Program-made: the position numbers and the translations under genes | Notes under the pieces: generated by a model | What the model saw: only the letters and a program-made list of their open reading frames with translations | Told to the model about the DNA's origin: nothing | The model's database searches: none | DNA from: Actinokineospora iranica | Lineage (GTDB): Bacteria > Actinomycetota > Actinomycetes > Mycobacteriales > Pseudonocardiaceae | Direction of reading: 5' to 3' | NCBI RefSeq assembly: GCF_900101685.1 | Contig: NZ_FMZZ01000004.1 | Coordinates: forward strand, 318,511 to 382,510 | DNA length: 64,000 nucleotides | In this document: positions 57,701-64,000 of the stretch, in pieces | Numbering within the stretch: the stretch's first letter is position 1 | Layout of the letters: each line of letters starts with the position of its first letter

Positions 57701-58680
57701 ACCTCGCCACCGACATGCGCTCGGCCGCCAACGGCGCCAGCGTTCGCGGCGTGGTTCGCGCTGTGCCCGGCGGCGACAGGGCAGTCCAGTCGCGCAACAC
57801 CCGGGTCGCGGGCGTCCCGGTCGAGAAGGTGACCGACGAGAACGTGGCCGACGGCGTGCGCAGGCACGAGATCGGGGGCGGGAACCCCGTCGGCTCGATG
57901 TTCGACCCCGCGGGTGTGGCCCAGGTCGTCGGCCAGGTGCGCCAGTCGGTGCGGCACCTGCCGGTCGGCCAGGTGACCGACGACCTGCTCCGGCAGGACC
58001 TGGCCGCGGGTGCGCCGGGCAGCCTGCCTCTCGGATCGGTGGTGGGCGGCGACGATGTCCAGGCGCTGGCCAACCGCGTGGTGACGGCCAACGAGGTCAC
58101 CGACATCCTGCCCACCGTGCCGGTGGAGCGGCAGGAACCGGCGGGCCCGGTGTTGGCGACCGGGGAGGGAACCGACGTCCTGCCCGGGCTGCCGCTCAGC
58201 GCCCCGGGACCCGCGGGTCCGGTGTCCGCGGGCCAGACGTCCGACCTGCTGCCGATCAAGTCGGTGGGACGCGGCATCCGCGCGAGCCTGCCGAGCCGGA
58301 ACCTCTCGCTCCGCGACGTGCCCACCACCGCGATCTACAACGCGATCGTCGACGGCCTGCCGGTGCGCGGCCTGCCGATCAAGCGGGCGCCCCAGACCAG
58401 GCCCGCCATCCCGCTCCGCGCGCGTGCCCTGCCCGCTTCGCCCGCGTACGCCCCGCCGCGCCTCGGCGCCCCGGTCATGCCCGTCCGGGAAGCGGTGCAC
58501 GGTGCGTTCACGGGTGATCTGTTCCAGGCCCCCGCCCGGGACAGGCTGCCGGTCCAGACCCCAGCGCTGTCGGGTCTGGACACCCTGGCGGCACTCCCGA
58601 CTGATGTGCACGGTGCCCCCTCCCTCACCGACACGCAGTCGAAGCTGGCCGGCCTGTTCGGCCAGTTCCCGATCGGCTGA
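54793..58680 (+). CDS. giant secreted chaplin-like repeat protein
   Basis: It has 1295 residues from the ATG at 54793 with AAGGAG upstream. A signal peptide (MQTWAKRGLQSALVTGGLLM...) ends near ASA-DE, residue 28. From about 120 to 800 there are about thirteen ~51-residue units starting LSGN/LAGN and resembling the chaplin domain: L-S/A-GN-xxxAPxAxPxQ-xxG...GGDxxTxGxx. Two units hold Cys pairs (GDCAAATGVGTADALCAS; DMCANGTGVVGQAEVACD). An internal LPPTG occurs near 832. The tail (830-1295) repeats LPVGxVTDxL-type motifs. No C-terminal membrane anchor is present. Bases and codons match the neighbours. Confidence 0.85.
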   Translation: MQTWAKRGLQSALVTGGLLMLGTGIASADEDVNPDRPASALDGSVTVPVKIDNNALGTPAGQRDLPELHHEAEVGRGALAEAVPRERVPAVVAEALSRAAARVSEQDTTRGNRANGDVVLPVDMSGNAVAAGGDAAVSNTSRQSAGHSKPVTSVSPHRTLSNNAVDLDYTSPVQITGNTVAAGADAESVNHAAQHATSDGDVTVDGRRGVLAGNALAGHGTTPAQFNGNALAGAGNATSHSTTASESTSGGVVTTSGQDSTLSGNAGAAPVAVPFRANGHAVSLAGNADAIGANATTPRAGAQRPDFNGNPTYLHTAGEDATLSGNIVQPALAGPAAGDCAAATGVGTADALCASAATATAGGGNRTNGANSVLSGGAGHAPVALPTQAGGAAGGVAGTANATRATTADTAAGGHTRTRGHDGVLSGTVLSAPAAGPTDMCANGTGVVGQAEVACDTIVRTTAGGDTGTTGHDSIIGGNGVIAPVALPVDGTTNGGAALGDSGFTATEYKETIAGGDNSTADDNAVLAANLVQAPFAGPAQVFGNGGGAVANTAADAAAVNRVVAGGNSTASGTGGTLSGNIAQAPATAPVQGFGAGASALGHGTENATGTTQATAGGAAVTDGAGGRGTGNVVTAPVAAAGQLFGDSAAVFGENRATATNDIDTVAGGDTTTSGQSGELAGNVVSPQALPIAQASGLGASGVAGHNTATGANDTFALAGGDIVTDGKWGYLAGNLFDVPTATVVQPHGDAVGAVASQSTGNSATVIDGASGGMSVTDGDHGQLSGLSHSIPVGTDAPLYNVPNEVIAEAMTNASHDSDITVGEDEPQFKLPPTGALPATALPKVPNPAELRGLFGRQEQVAVRSVDDPLTAVVKGMTGERGLAEGLANGLSTSLGSTLPVGQLPVSGLGGEAAARDLPVGPVSDSSAEDLTSRVPVGSVTDAISGVRGLVRGSAPRAARDLPVESVTDDLATDMRSAANGASVRGVVRAVPGGDRAVQSRNTRVAGVPVEKVTDENVADGVRRHEIGGGNPVGSMFDPAGVAQVVGQVRQSVRHLPVGQVTDDLLRQDLAAGAPGSLPLGSVVGGDDVQALANRVVTANEVTDILPTVPVERQEPAGPVLATGEGTDVLPGLPLSAPGPAGPVSAGQTSDLLPIKSVGRGIRASLPSRNLSLRDVPTTAIYNAIVDGLPVRGLPIKRAPQTRPAIPLRARALPASPAYAPPRLGAPVMPVREAVHGAFTGDLFQAPARDRLPVQTPALSGLDTLAALPTDVHGAPSLTDTQSKLAGLFGQFPIG

Positions 58681-58692
58681 CCACCGATCGAA

Positions 58693-58727
58693 GAACGGGC
58701 CCGGGAGCGCTGCTCCCGGGCCCGTTC
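58693..58727. terminator. strong bidirectional terminator
   Basis: GAACGGGCCCGGGAGC and GCTCCCGGGCCCGTTC form a perfect 16-bp stem with a 3-base loop. It lies between the convergent repeat-protein gene and the GGDEF-like gene. Confidence 0.85.
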
Positions 58728-58734
58728 GGCGTTC

Positions 58735-59550
58735 TCAGTGCGACAACCGGTCTTCCGCGGCGCAGACCATCTGGTGCACGGTGGCGTCGCCGCCGCTGCT
58801 GGCCCAGCCGATCCGCAGCCGGGGGCGCAGCACGCCGCCGCCGACCAGGACCCGGCCCTGGGCCAGTTCCCGCACCGACTCCGCGACCGCAGCGCCGGTC
58901 CCCCGCGCGTGCTCGGCCACCACCGCGAACGTGCCGCCGGTGTAGCGGGCCACGGTGTGGTCGGCGCGCATCCCGGCACGCAGCCGGGTGCCCAGCACGG
59001 CCAGCAACTCGTCGCCGCACTCGAAGCCGTGGGCCTGGTTCACCGCCCGAAGCCCCCGCACATCGGCCAGGACCAGCGTCGTCTGTCCGCCGTGCACGCG
59101 GGCGCGGGCCAGGCTCTGCCCGATCCGGTCGAACAGCAGCGCCCGGTGCGGCAGGCCGGTGACCGGGTCGAGCAGCCCGGCGGCCCGCGCGGGCTCGGCC
59201 GACACCGGGCGCAGGATCAGCAGCAGCCGCTCGCGGTCGGGCACCAGGTCGGCCCACAGCCGCCGGATCGCCGCGCCCTGCACCGTGACGACCAGCGGCA
59301 TCGTCATGCCGGAGCCCGCGCGGGTGACCTGGGCGCTGAGGTCGGCCATCGCGGGCACGGCCGCGCCGGTGTCGTCGTGCAGCCGCCACTGCGGCGGGCG
59401 GGACCCGGTGCGCAGGTGCTCGGCGGTCAGGCCGAGCAGCGTGGCGGCGCTGGCGTTGGCGGCGAGCACGGCCCCGCGTTCGCCGTGCAGCACCACACCG
59501 AAGGGCAGGGCGGCGATCTGTTTGTCCCAATCGGACTCATTCAGCCGCAT
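58735..59550 (-). CDS. PAS-GGDEF protein with degenerate active site
   Basis: It has 271 residues. The N-terminal ~110 are PAS-like (FGVVLHGERGAVLAANASAA, RLWADLVPDRERLLLILRPV). A GGDEF-type domain follows, with DPVTGLPHRALLFDRIGQSL and the A-site region, but the active loop reads ARYTGGTFAVVAE where GGDEF is expected; the catalytic Asp/Glu are absent. It therefore probably does not make cyclic di-GMP and may bind it or act as a protein-interaction module. It is divergent from the SnoaL-like gene. Confidence 0.82.
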   Translation of the reverse strand: MRLNESDWDKQIAALPFGVVLHGERGAVLAANASAATLLGLTAEHLRTGSRPPQWRLHDDTGAAVPAMADLSAQVTRAGSGMTMPLVVTVQGAAIRRLWADLVPDRERLLLILRPVSAEPARAAGLLDPVTGLPHRALLFDRIGQSLARARVHGGQTTLVLADVRGLRAVNQAHGFECGDELLAVLGTRLRAGMRADHTVARYTGGTFAVVAEHARGTGAAVAESVRELAQGRVLVGGGVLRPRLRIGWASSGGDATVHQMVCAAEDRLSH

Positions 59551-59784
59551 GACCCGGCGGAACCTCTCTCGTGTGAGTTGCGCAGAGCCTTCCCGCCCAC
59601 AGCGTGAAGTTCAAGCGCAGCGCACCACCCGTACCGGTGAACTTCGGCCTCACCCGGTGTCGCGCTGACGGAAGGCTGACGGCTACCTGACAGGTAATCG
59701 ACGGGCCGCGCGCGCCCTGGCAGGGTGATCGGTGTTGCGGCCGCGACGGACCGGAAACCAGTACCGCAGAAGGGGATTCTCGCC

Positions 59785-60150
59785 ATGAGCGACCTGAACG
59801 AACTCGTGGACCGCTACCTCGCCGTGTGGAACACCGCGGACGCCGACGCCCGGCACGCCGCCATCGCCGACCTGTGGACCGAGGACGGTGTCTACGTCGA
59901 CCCGCTCATGGAGGTCGAGGGCCACGACGGGGTCAACGCGGGCATCGGGGCCGCCCTCACCCAGTTCGCCGGTCACGAGATCAAGCTCCTCGGCGCGGTC
60001 GACGCCCACCACGACATCGCCCGCTTCCGCTGGGAACTGGTCCCGGTCGGCGGTGGCGGGTCCGTCGTCGAGGGCTTCGACGTGGTCGTCGCCGAGCAGG
60101 GCAAGCTCAAGGGCGTGTACGGCTTCATCGACAAGATGCCCGCCGCCTGA
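59785..60150 (+). CDS. SnoaL-like/NTF2-fold protein
   Basis: It has 121 residues from the ATG at 59785 (MSDLNELVDRYLAVWNTADA) with AAGGGG upstream. The NTF2-like pattern is clear: RYLAVWNTADADARHAAIAD, LWTEDGVYVDPLMEVEGHDG and FRWELVPVGGGGSVVEGFDV. Members are varied (polyketide cyclases, hydratases, binding proteins), so the activity is not predicted. A terminator hairpin follows. Confidence 0.85.
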   Translation: MSDLNELVDRYLAVWNTADADARHAAIADLWTEDGVYVDPLMEVEGHDGVNAGIGAALTQFAGHEIKLLGAVDAHHDIARFRWELVPVGGGGSVVEGFDVVVAEQGKLKGVYGFIDKMPAA

Positions 60151-60164
60151 GCCGCGCCATGCCG

Positions 60165-60193
60165 GGCCGTGGGAGCCGGGAGCTCCCACGGCC
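60165..60193 (+). terminator. terminator after SnoaL-like gene
   Basis: GGCCGTGGGAG and CTCCCACGGCC form a perfect 11-bp stem with a 7-base loop, 14 bp after the stop. No T-run follows. Confidence 0.65.
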
Positions 60194-60230
60194 ACTGTGG
60201 GCGATTCCCGGGCGGCTACCATCGCCCCGT

Positions 60231-60944
60231 GTGATCACCGTGGCGACCTGGAACGTCCTGCACCGCGTCCACGCGGAGAACTGGGGCGAAGACGTCGTGC
60301 GGCGGTGGCCGGACGAGTCGGCCCGGATCGCGGCGGTGACCGCCCGGGTGGCTGGTGTGAGCGCGCGGGTGATCGCCATGCAAGAGGTCAGCGGCGACCA
60401 GTTGGCCGCCCTGCGCCGGGCGCTGCCCGACCGGACCGTCCACACGCTGCGGTACCCGCGCGTCCCGAGGCCGCGGCAGGGGGACTGCGCGCTTCGCGAT
60501 CCCGACGAGCACCTGGTCCTCCTGGTCGACGGGCCGAGCCAGGAGATCGCCGCCGAGCCCTTCCCGGACGACCCGGGCAAAGGCGCGCTCGCCGTCGACG
60601 TCTCCGGGACGCTGGTCGTCGCCACTCACCTGAGCACGGACCGACGGGGCCTGCGCCAGCTCACCCGCCTGGCCGGCCTCGCCGCACCGGGCCCAACGGC
60701 GGTGCTGCTCGGCGACTTCAACACCGACCGCGCCACGGTGCTCTCCGTCCTGGGCGCGGACTTCACCGCCGCAGAACCCGCACCCGACGCCTTGCCGACC
60801 CGGCCCAGCGCCACCGAGTCGAGGCCGCAGCGCATCGACCACGTGGTCGCGCGGGGCATGGTCGCGGACAGCGCGGTGGTCGAGGACGCCGACGGCCTCT
60901 CGGACCACAACCTCGTCCGCGCCGCGGTCAGGTCGCGCGGCTGA
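60231..60944 (+). CDS. endonuclease/exonuclease/phosphatase family protein
   Basis: It has 237 residues from the GTG at 60231 (VITVATWNVLHRVHAENWGE). Fold motifs are ATWNVLH, IAMQEVSGDQLAALRRALPD, LLGDFNTDRATVLSVLGADF and the C-terminal RIDHVVARGMVAD ... LSDHNLVRAAV. Catalytic Asn, Glu, Asp and His residues are all in place. The substrate (DNA, phosphoesters or sphingolipid) cannot be chosen. TACCAT at 60217-60222 suggests a leaderless transcript. Confidence 0.85.
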   Translation: MITVATWNVLHRVHAENWGEDVVRRWPDESARIAAVTARVAGVSARVIAMQEVSGDQLAALRRALPDRTVHTLRYPRVPRPRQGDCALRDPDEHLVLLVDGPSQEIAAEPFPDDPGKGALAVDVSGTLVVATHLSTDRRGLRQLTRLAGLAAPGPTAVLLGDFNTDRATVLSVLGADFTAAEPAPDALPTRPSATESRPQRIDHVVARGMVADSAVVEDADGLSDHNLVRAAVRSRG

Positions 60945-61136
60945 CTCGCCCGGTCCCGCCTGGAGAACCACGGCCCGTGCCGTCTCGCCGCGGCGGACAT
61001 GTCGATCTCACTGCCCTGCCGGTTCCCTGGGTAGGGCCTGCCCCCGTGTGGGTTCGGTGGCCCGCCCCACTGTGCGATCGCCCGCGGGTCGGCAGGCTCG
61101 TTCCGAACAGGGGGAACTCAAGACCAGGGGGCTGAC

Positions 61137-62585
61137 GTGGCGGTGGACGGCGGGCGGCGGCAAAGCGCGGTAGGGGCTGTGGGCGCGTTGTCGTCCTCGG
61201 CGTTGCTGCTCTATCTGGGCACCGGGCCCGCGCCGGTTCCCGCGTTGACGTGGTCGGCGCCGCTGCCGGTGCTGCTGCTGGCGCCGCGGGTCAGCGGCCG
61301 GGTGGCACTGGTCGTCGCGTTCACCGCCGCCGTGCTCGGCACCGCCAACAGTTGGGCGCATCTCCTCGTGTCGGACTCGGTTCCGCTGCCGACAGTGCCC
61401 GTGATCGTCCTCGGTGCCTCCCTCCTGCTGACGCTCGCCGTCGGGCTGTTCCGGGCGTTGGCGGTGCGGGGCCGTCCGCTCGCAGCGGCGTGCGCCGCGC
61501 CCGCGGTGTGGGTAGGTGGGCTGTACCTGTTGTCGTTGACCAGCCCGGTAGGCGTCATGGGAACGCTTGCCACGACCCAGGCTGACCTGCCGACCGTGAT
61601 CCAGGTCGCGGCCGTGACCGGGGCGTGGGGGGTGGAGTTTCTGGCACTGTTCGTGCCCGCGGCCGCCGCGGCGGTGCTCGCACCCGGGGTCGCCGCAGCG
61701 GCGCGTCTGCGCACGGGTGCCGTGGTGGCGCTGTCACTGGTGGTCGTCTTGGGCTATGGAGCGGTGCGGCAGCCGGACTCGACGGCGCCCAAGTTGCGGG
61801 TCGCGGCCATCGCCCAATCGGCCAACACCTGGGCGACCGACATCGCAGGCCCCGCGGGCAGGGACGTCATGCGGTCCTATGTGGAGCAGATCGCGGCGCT
61901 GCCCGACGGTGTCCGGCTGGTGGTGTTGCCGGAGGCGGTGTTCGCGGTCGACGAAGCGGAGATGGACGCCCTGCTGGGGCCGTTGCGGCAGGCCGCCGAG
62001 GCCAAGGGAGCCGATGTCGTGGTCGGCGCGATCGTGCGGTCGGCGGCGGGCGGCAAGTACAACACCGTGCTGGGCGTTCCGGCGGACGGCAGGCCGCCCG
62101 CGGTGTTCCGCAAGTGGCACGTGGGCGACTCCCCCGGCACGCTGCCGGGCGACAAGCTGGCGTGGCTGCCGACCGGTGTGGGCCTGCAGAACTGCATGGA
62201 CGTCAACTTCCCCCGGCCCAGCCGGGATTACGCGCTGGCAGGCACGTCCTTGGTCGCCGTCCCAGCCGACGACGAAGACGTCGACGGCTGGCAGCACAGC
62301 CGGACCGCGGTGCTGCGCGGCGTGGAGAACGGCATGGCCATGGTCTGGGCCGCCACCGACGGCAGGACCATCGTCGCCGACGCGTGGGGCAGGGTGCTCG
62401 CCGAGGACCGCACCGGCGGCAAGCCGTTCGCGGTGGCGGTCGCCGACGTCCCCAGCGGCGCCAGCCCCACCCCCTACAGCAGGCTGGGCGACTGGTTCGC
62501 CTGGCTGTGCGTGGCGACGGCGCTGGCCGCGTCCGCGTTCGCGATCCGCGGGCCCGACCGCGCCCCGGGACGTCAGCGTGCGTGA
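61137..62585 (+). CDS. apolipoprotein N-acyltransferase-like nitrilase membrane protein
   Basis: It has 482 residues from a GTG. About six N-terminal membrane segments (SSSALLLYLGTGPAPVPALT, VSGRVALVVAFTAAVLGTAN, VIVLGASLLLTLAVGLFRAL) are followed by a nitrilase-type domain. The catalytic triad Glu266 (VVLPEAVF), Lys326 (FRKWHVGD) and Cys353 (LQNCMDVNFP) is complete, and a last membrane segment ends the protein. Lnt N-acylates lipoproteins at the outer face. This gene is not next to dolichol-phosphate mannose synthase (ppm1), so it may be an Lnt paralogue with a different acyl acceptor. Confidence 0.8.
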   Translation: MAVDGGRRQSAVGAVGALSSSALLLYLGTGPAPVPALTWSAPLPVLLLAPRVSGRVALVVAFTAAVLGTANSWAHLLVSDSVPLPTVPVIVLGASLLLTLAVGLFRALAVRGRPLAAACAAPAVWVGGLYLLSLTSPVGVMGTLATTQADLPTVIQVAAVTGAWGVEFLALFVPAAAAAVLAPGVAAAARLRTGAVVALSLVVVLGYGAVRQPDSTAPKLRVAAIAQSANTWATDIAGPAGRDVMRSYVEQIAALPDGVRLVVLPEAVFAVDEAEMDALLGPLRQAAEAKGADVVVGAIVRSAAGGKYNTVLGVPADGRPPAVFRKWHVGDSPGTLPGDKLAWLPTGVGLQNCMDVNFPRPSRDYALAGTSLVAVPADDEDVDGWQHSRTAVLRGVENGMAMVWAATDGRTIVADAWGRVLAEDRTGGKPFAVAVADVPSGASPTPYSRLGDWFAWLCVATALAASAFAIRGPDRAPGRQRA

Positions 62586-62611
62586 GCGCCGCCGCTCACG
62601 CCTGAGCCGCG

Positions 62612-63229
62612 CTACTGGCCGAGAGCGGAGATCACCTCGGCCGCGGTCAGCGGGGTGGAGAACATCGGATAGTCGTAGCTGATGGCGTTGTCGTGCTCGG
62701 CCTGCGATGTGGCCGCCACGCAGTCGGTCAGCGTGATCACCTGGTAGCCGTTCTCATAGCCGGTGCGCATGGTGGACTCCACACAGCAGTTGGTCAGGAA
62801 ACCGCCCAGGACGATCGTCTTGATGCCCTTGCTGCGCAGGATGAAGTCGAGATTGGTGCTGGCGAAGGTGTCCAGCCCCCGCTTTCCCTCCACCACGATG
62901 TCGCCCTCCTGCGGGGCGAGGTCGTCCACGATGGCCGCACCCCAACTGCCCTTGACGAAGGCGTTGCCGTCCACCACACCCTTGAGGATTCCGTACGGAT
63001 GCGCCGAAATCTCCCGGTAGCCCTGGACGAAGGTGATCGGGGCGTGCATCACGGTCACGCCCGCCTGGCGGGCCGCCGCCACCACGGCCTTGGTGTTGGC
63101 CAGCATGTCGGTCTCACCCATCACCCCGGCCACCGCGCCGTGCAGCGCCCCGCCCTCGCTGGTGAAGTCGTTCTGGTACTCGATCAGCACCACAGCCGTC
63201 GTCGCCGGGTCGAGCCGCGTACTGGTCAT
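62612..63229 (-). CDS. isochorismatase family cysteine hydrolase
   Basis: It has 205 residues from the ATG at 63229 (MTSTRLDPATTAVVLIEYQN), placed by the GGGAG site; an ATG at 63235 is possible. The triad is Asp in EYQNDF, Lys in VEGKRGLDTF and Cys in GFLTNCCVESTMRTGYENG, with the cis-peptide GGFLTN. Family members hydrolyse isochorismate, nicotinamide, N-carbamoyl compounds and others. The substrate is unknown. Confidence 0.85.
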   Translation of the reverse strand: MTSTRLDPATTAVVLIEYQNDFTSEGGALHGAVAGVMGETDMLANTKAVVAAARQAGVTVMHAPITFVQGYREISAHPYGILKGVVDGNAFVKGSWGAAIVDDLAPQEGDIVVEGKRGLDTFASTNLDFILRSKGIKTIVLGGFLTNCCVESTMRTGYENGYQVITLTDCVAATSQAEHDNAISYDYPMFSTPLTAAEVISALGQ

Positions 63230-63381
63230 CGCCATGCTCCCGCCTCGCGTTCCTGCGTCGACAGGTGATCCTTCTCCCGGCCGCTGCCCGCGGCCATCCC
63301 CCGGTCGAAGGAACAACCAGACGGCCACCGCTCACCGCCGACCGCGTGAACGGTCGGGCGAACCATCTCGACCTTTGTCAT

Positions 63382-63411
63382 CGAGTGCTGATAGATCGAG
63401 TACTGATAGAC
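63382..63411. repeat. 15-bp tandem repeat upstream of the SMP-30-like gene
   Basis: CGAGTGCTGATAGAT and CGAGTACTGATAGAC are adjacent and differ at two positions. They lie about 65 bases upstream of the gene at 63477, a place for regulator binding. Confidence 0.5.
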
Positions 63412-63440
63412 GGTCTGCTTGGAAACGTCCGCGAGTGAAG

Positions 63441-63455
63441 ACTGGACCGTCCAGT
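63441..63455. promoter_or_regulatory. TetR-type palindromic operator
   Basis: ACTGGAC-C-GTCCAGT is a perfect 15-bp palindrome with one central base. It lies 21 bases before the ATG of the gene at 63477. The regulator is not identified. Confidence 0.55.
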
Positions 63456-63476
63456 CCGATTTCTCCGGAGGCCGCC

Positions 63477-64000
63477 ATGCCCGCTGTGCTCCCGTCCCCG
63501 CGCCTGCTCACCGACGGCCTGACCATGGTCGAGTCAGGACGCTGGCACGAGGGCCGACTGTGGTTGGCGCATTGGGGCAGCGGTGAGGTGATCGCGGTCG
63601 ATCTGGAGGGCAGGCGTGCGGTCGTCGGCCCAGGCCGCGACGGGATGGGCTGGTCGATCGCCTGGCTGCCCGACGGCCGCTTGCTGGTCTCCGGCGCGGA
63701 GTTGACCCGGGTCGAGCCGGACGGCTCAGCGGTGCGGCACAGCCCGCAGGGCGGCAACGAACTCGTCGTCGCCCCGGCAGGCCACGTCTACGTCAACGGC
63801 GCCGACTTCGACTTCCTCGGCGGCGGCGCGCCCAAGCCCGGGTGGATACGCCTGATCGGACCTGACGGCGCCGCTCGGGACGTCGCGGGCGACCTCGAGT
63901 TCCCCAACGGGATGGTGGTCACGCCCGACGGCTCGACGCTGGTCGTCGCGGAGTCCTTCGCCGGTCGCTTGTCGGCCTTCGACATCGCCGCCGATGGCAC
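63477..64000 (+). CDS. SMP-30/gluconolactonase-like beta-propeller protein (partial)
   Basis: The start is the ATG at 63477 (MPAVLPSPRLLTDGLTMVES) with GGAGG 5 bases upstream. The 174 codons inside the window show the SMP-30/gluconolactonase pattern: GRWHEGRLWLAHWGSGEVIA, WLPDGRLLVSG and LEFPNGMVVTPDGSTLVVAE. Family members are calcium-dependent lactonases. The 3' end is outside the window. A tandem repeat and a palindromic operator upstream suggest control by a local repressor. Confidence 0.85.
   Translation, partial: MPAVLPSPRLLTDGLTMVESGRWHEGRLWLAHWGSGEVIAVDLEGRRAVVGPGRDGMGWSIAWLPDGRLLVSGAELTRVEPDGSAVRHSPQGGNELVVAPAGHVYVNGADFDFLGGGAPKPGWIRLIGPDGAARDVAGDLEFPNGMVVTPDGSTLVVAESFAGRLSAFDIAADG

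Overview
This window is the replication-origin region of a high-GC actinomycete chromosome. The gene order is the conserved actinobacterial one: gyrA-gyrB-dciA-recF-gnd-dnaN-[oriC]-dnaA-rpmH-rnpA-yidD-yidC-jag-[parS]-rsmG-parA-parB, followed by the block known from Mycobacterium as Rv3916c-cwlM-trxC-trxB-rsmA-sigM-mviN-Rv3909-mutT4-pcnA. GC content, codon use and the DUF3558/WXG-like, DUF6049 and DUF1707 families fit the family Pseudonocardiaceae or a close relative. This assignment is by gene content only; no genus is claimed.

Layout. Positions 1-6358 (minus strand): 5' end of gyrA, gyrB, dciA, recF, gnd, dnaN. Positions 6359-7333: oriC, with an AT-rich unwinding element, a DnaA-box cluster and three copies of an unusual hairpin module. 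Positions 7334-8980: dnaA. Positions 8981-11919: divergent dnaA/rpmH promoters, then the ribosome/RNase P/membrane-insertase cluster, ended by a strong terminator. Positions 11977-13552: about 1.5 kb of non-coding low-complexity DNA bracketed by parS sites. Positions 13553-16221: rsmG, parA, parB. Positions 16292-31588: a D-Ala-D-Ala-ligase-like gene, an aminotransferase, a GNAT protein, then a long minus-strand run for peptidoglycan synthesis and redox control (cwlM, trxA, trxB, anti-sigma, sigM, pseudokinase, murJ, DUF6049, nudix) and the divergent CCA-adding enzyme, whose 3' end carries a MITE-like insertion.

Positions 31569-48065 hold accessory genes: an MFS transporter, YqgE, an SdpI-like protein, a secreted phytase-like protein, leuS behind a leucine attenuator, a DUF3558 lipoprotein with a WXG-like partner, ribokinase, four regulators, a low-GC secreted inhibitor-like protein, the threonine-degradation pair kbl/tdh, and a DUF1707 protein. 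Positions 48075-51180 are a tight operon (AI-2E permease, sensor kinase, response regulator, with the DUF1707/LiaF-like gene last) in which an 18-bp tandem repeat has multiplied the response regulator's start site.

Positions 51332-58680 are the most unusual part: a membrane-anchored beta-helix-like protein, a Pro/Ala-rich secreted protein, and a 1295-residue secreted protein built from about thirteen ~51-residue chaplin-like repeats plus a tail of repeated LPVxxVTD motifs. The rest holds a degenerate GGDEF protein, a SnoaL-like protein, an endonuclease/exonuclease/phosphatase-fold protein, an Lnt-like nitrilase membrane protein, an isochorismatase-like hydrolase and the start of an SMP-30/gluconolactonase-like gene. 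All calls come from reading the sequence; no database search was run.
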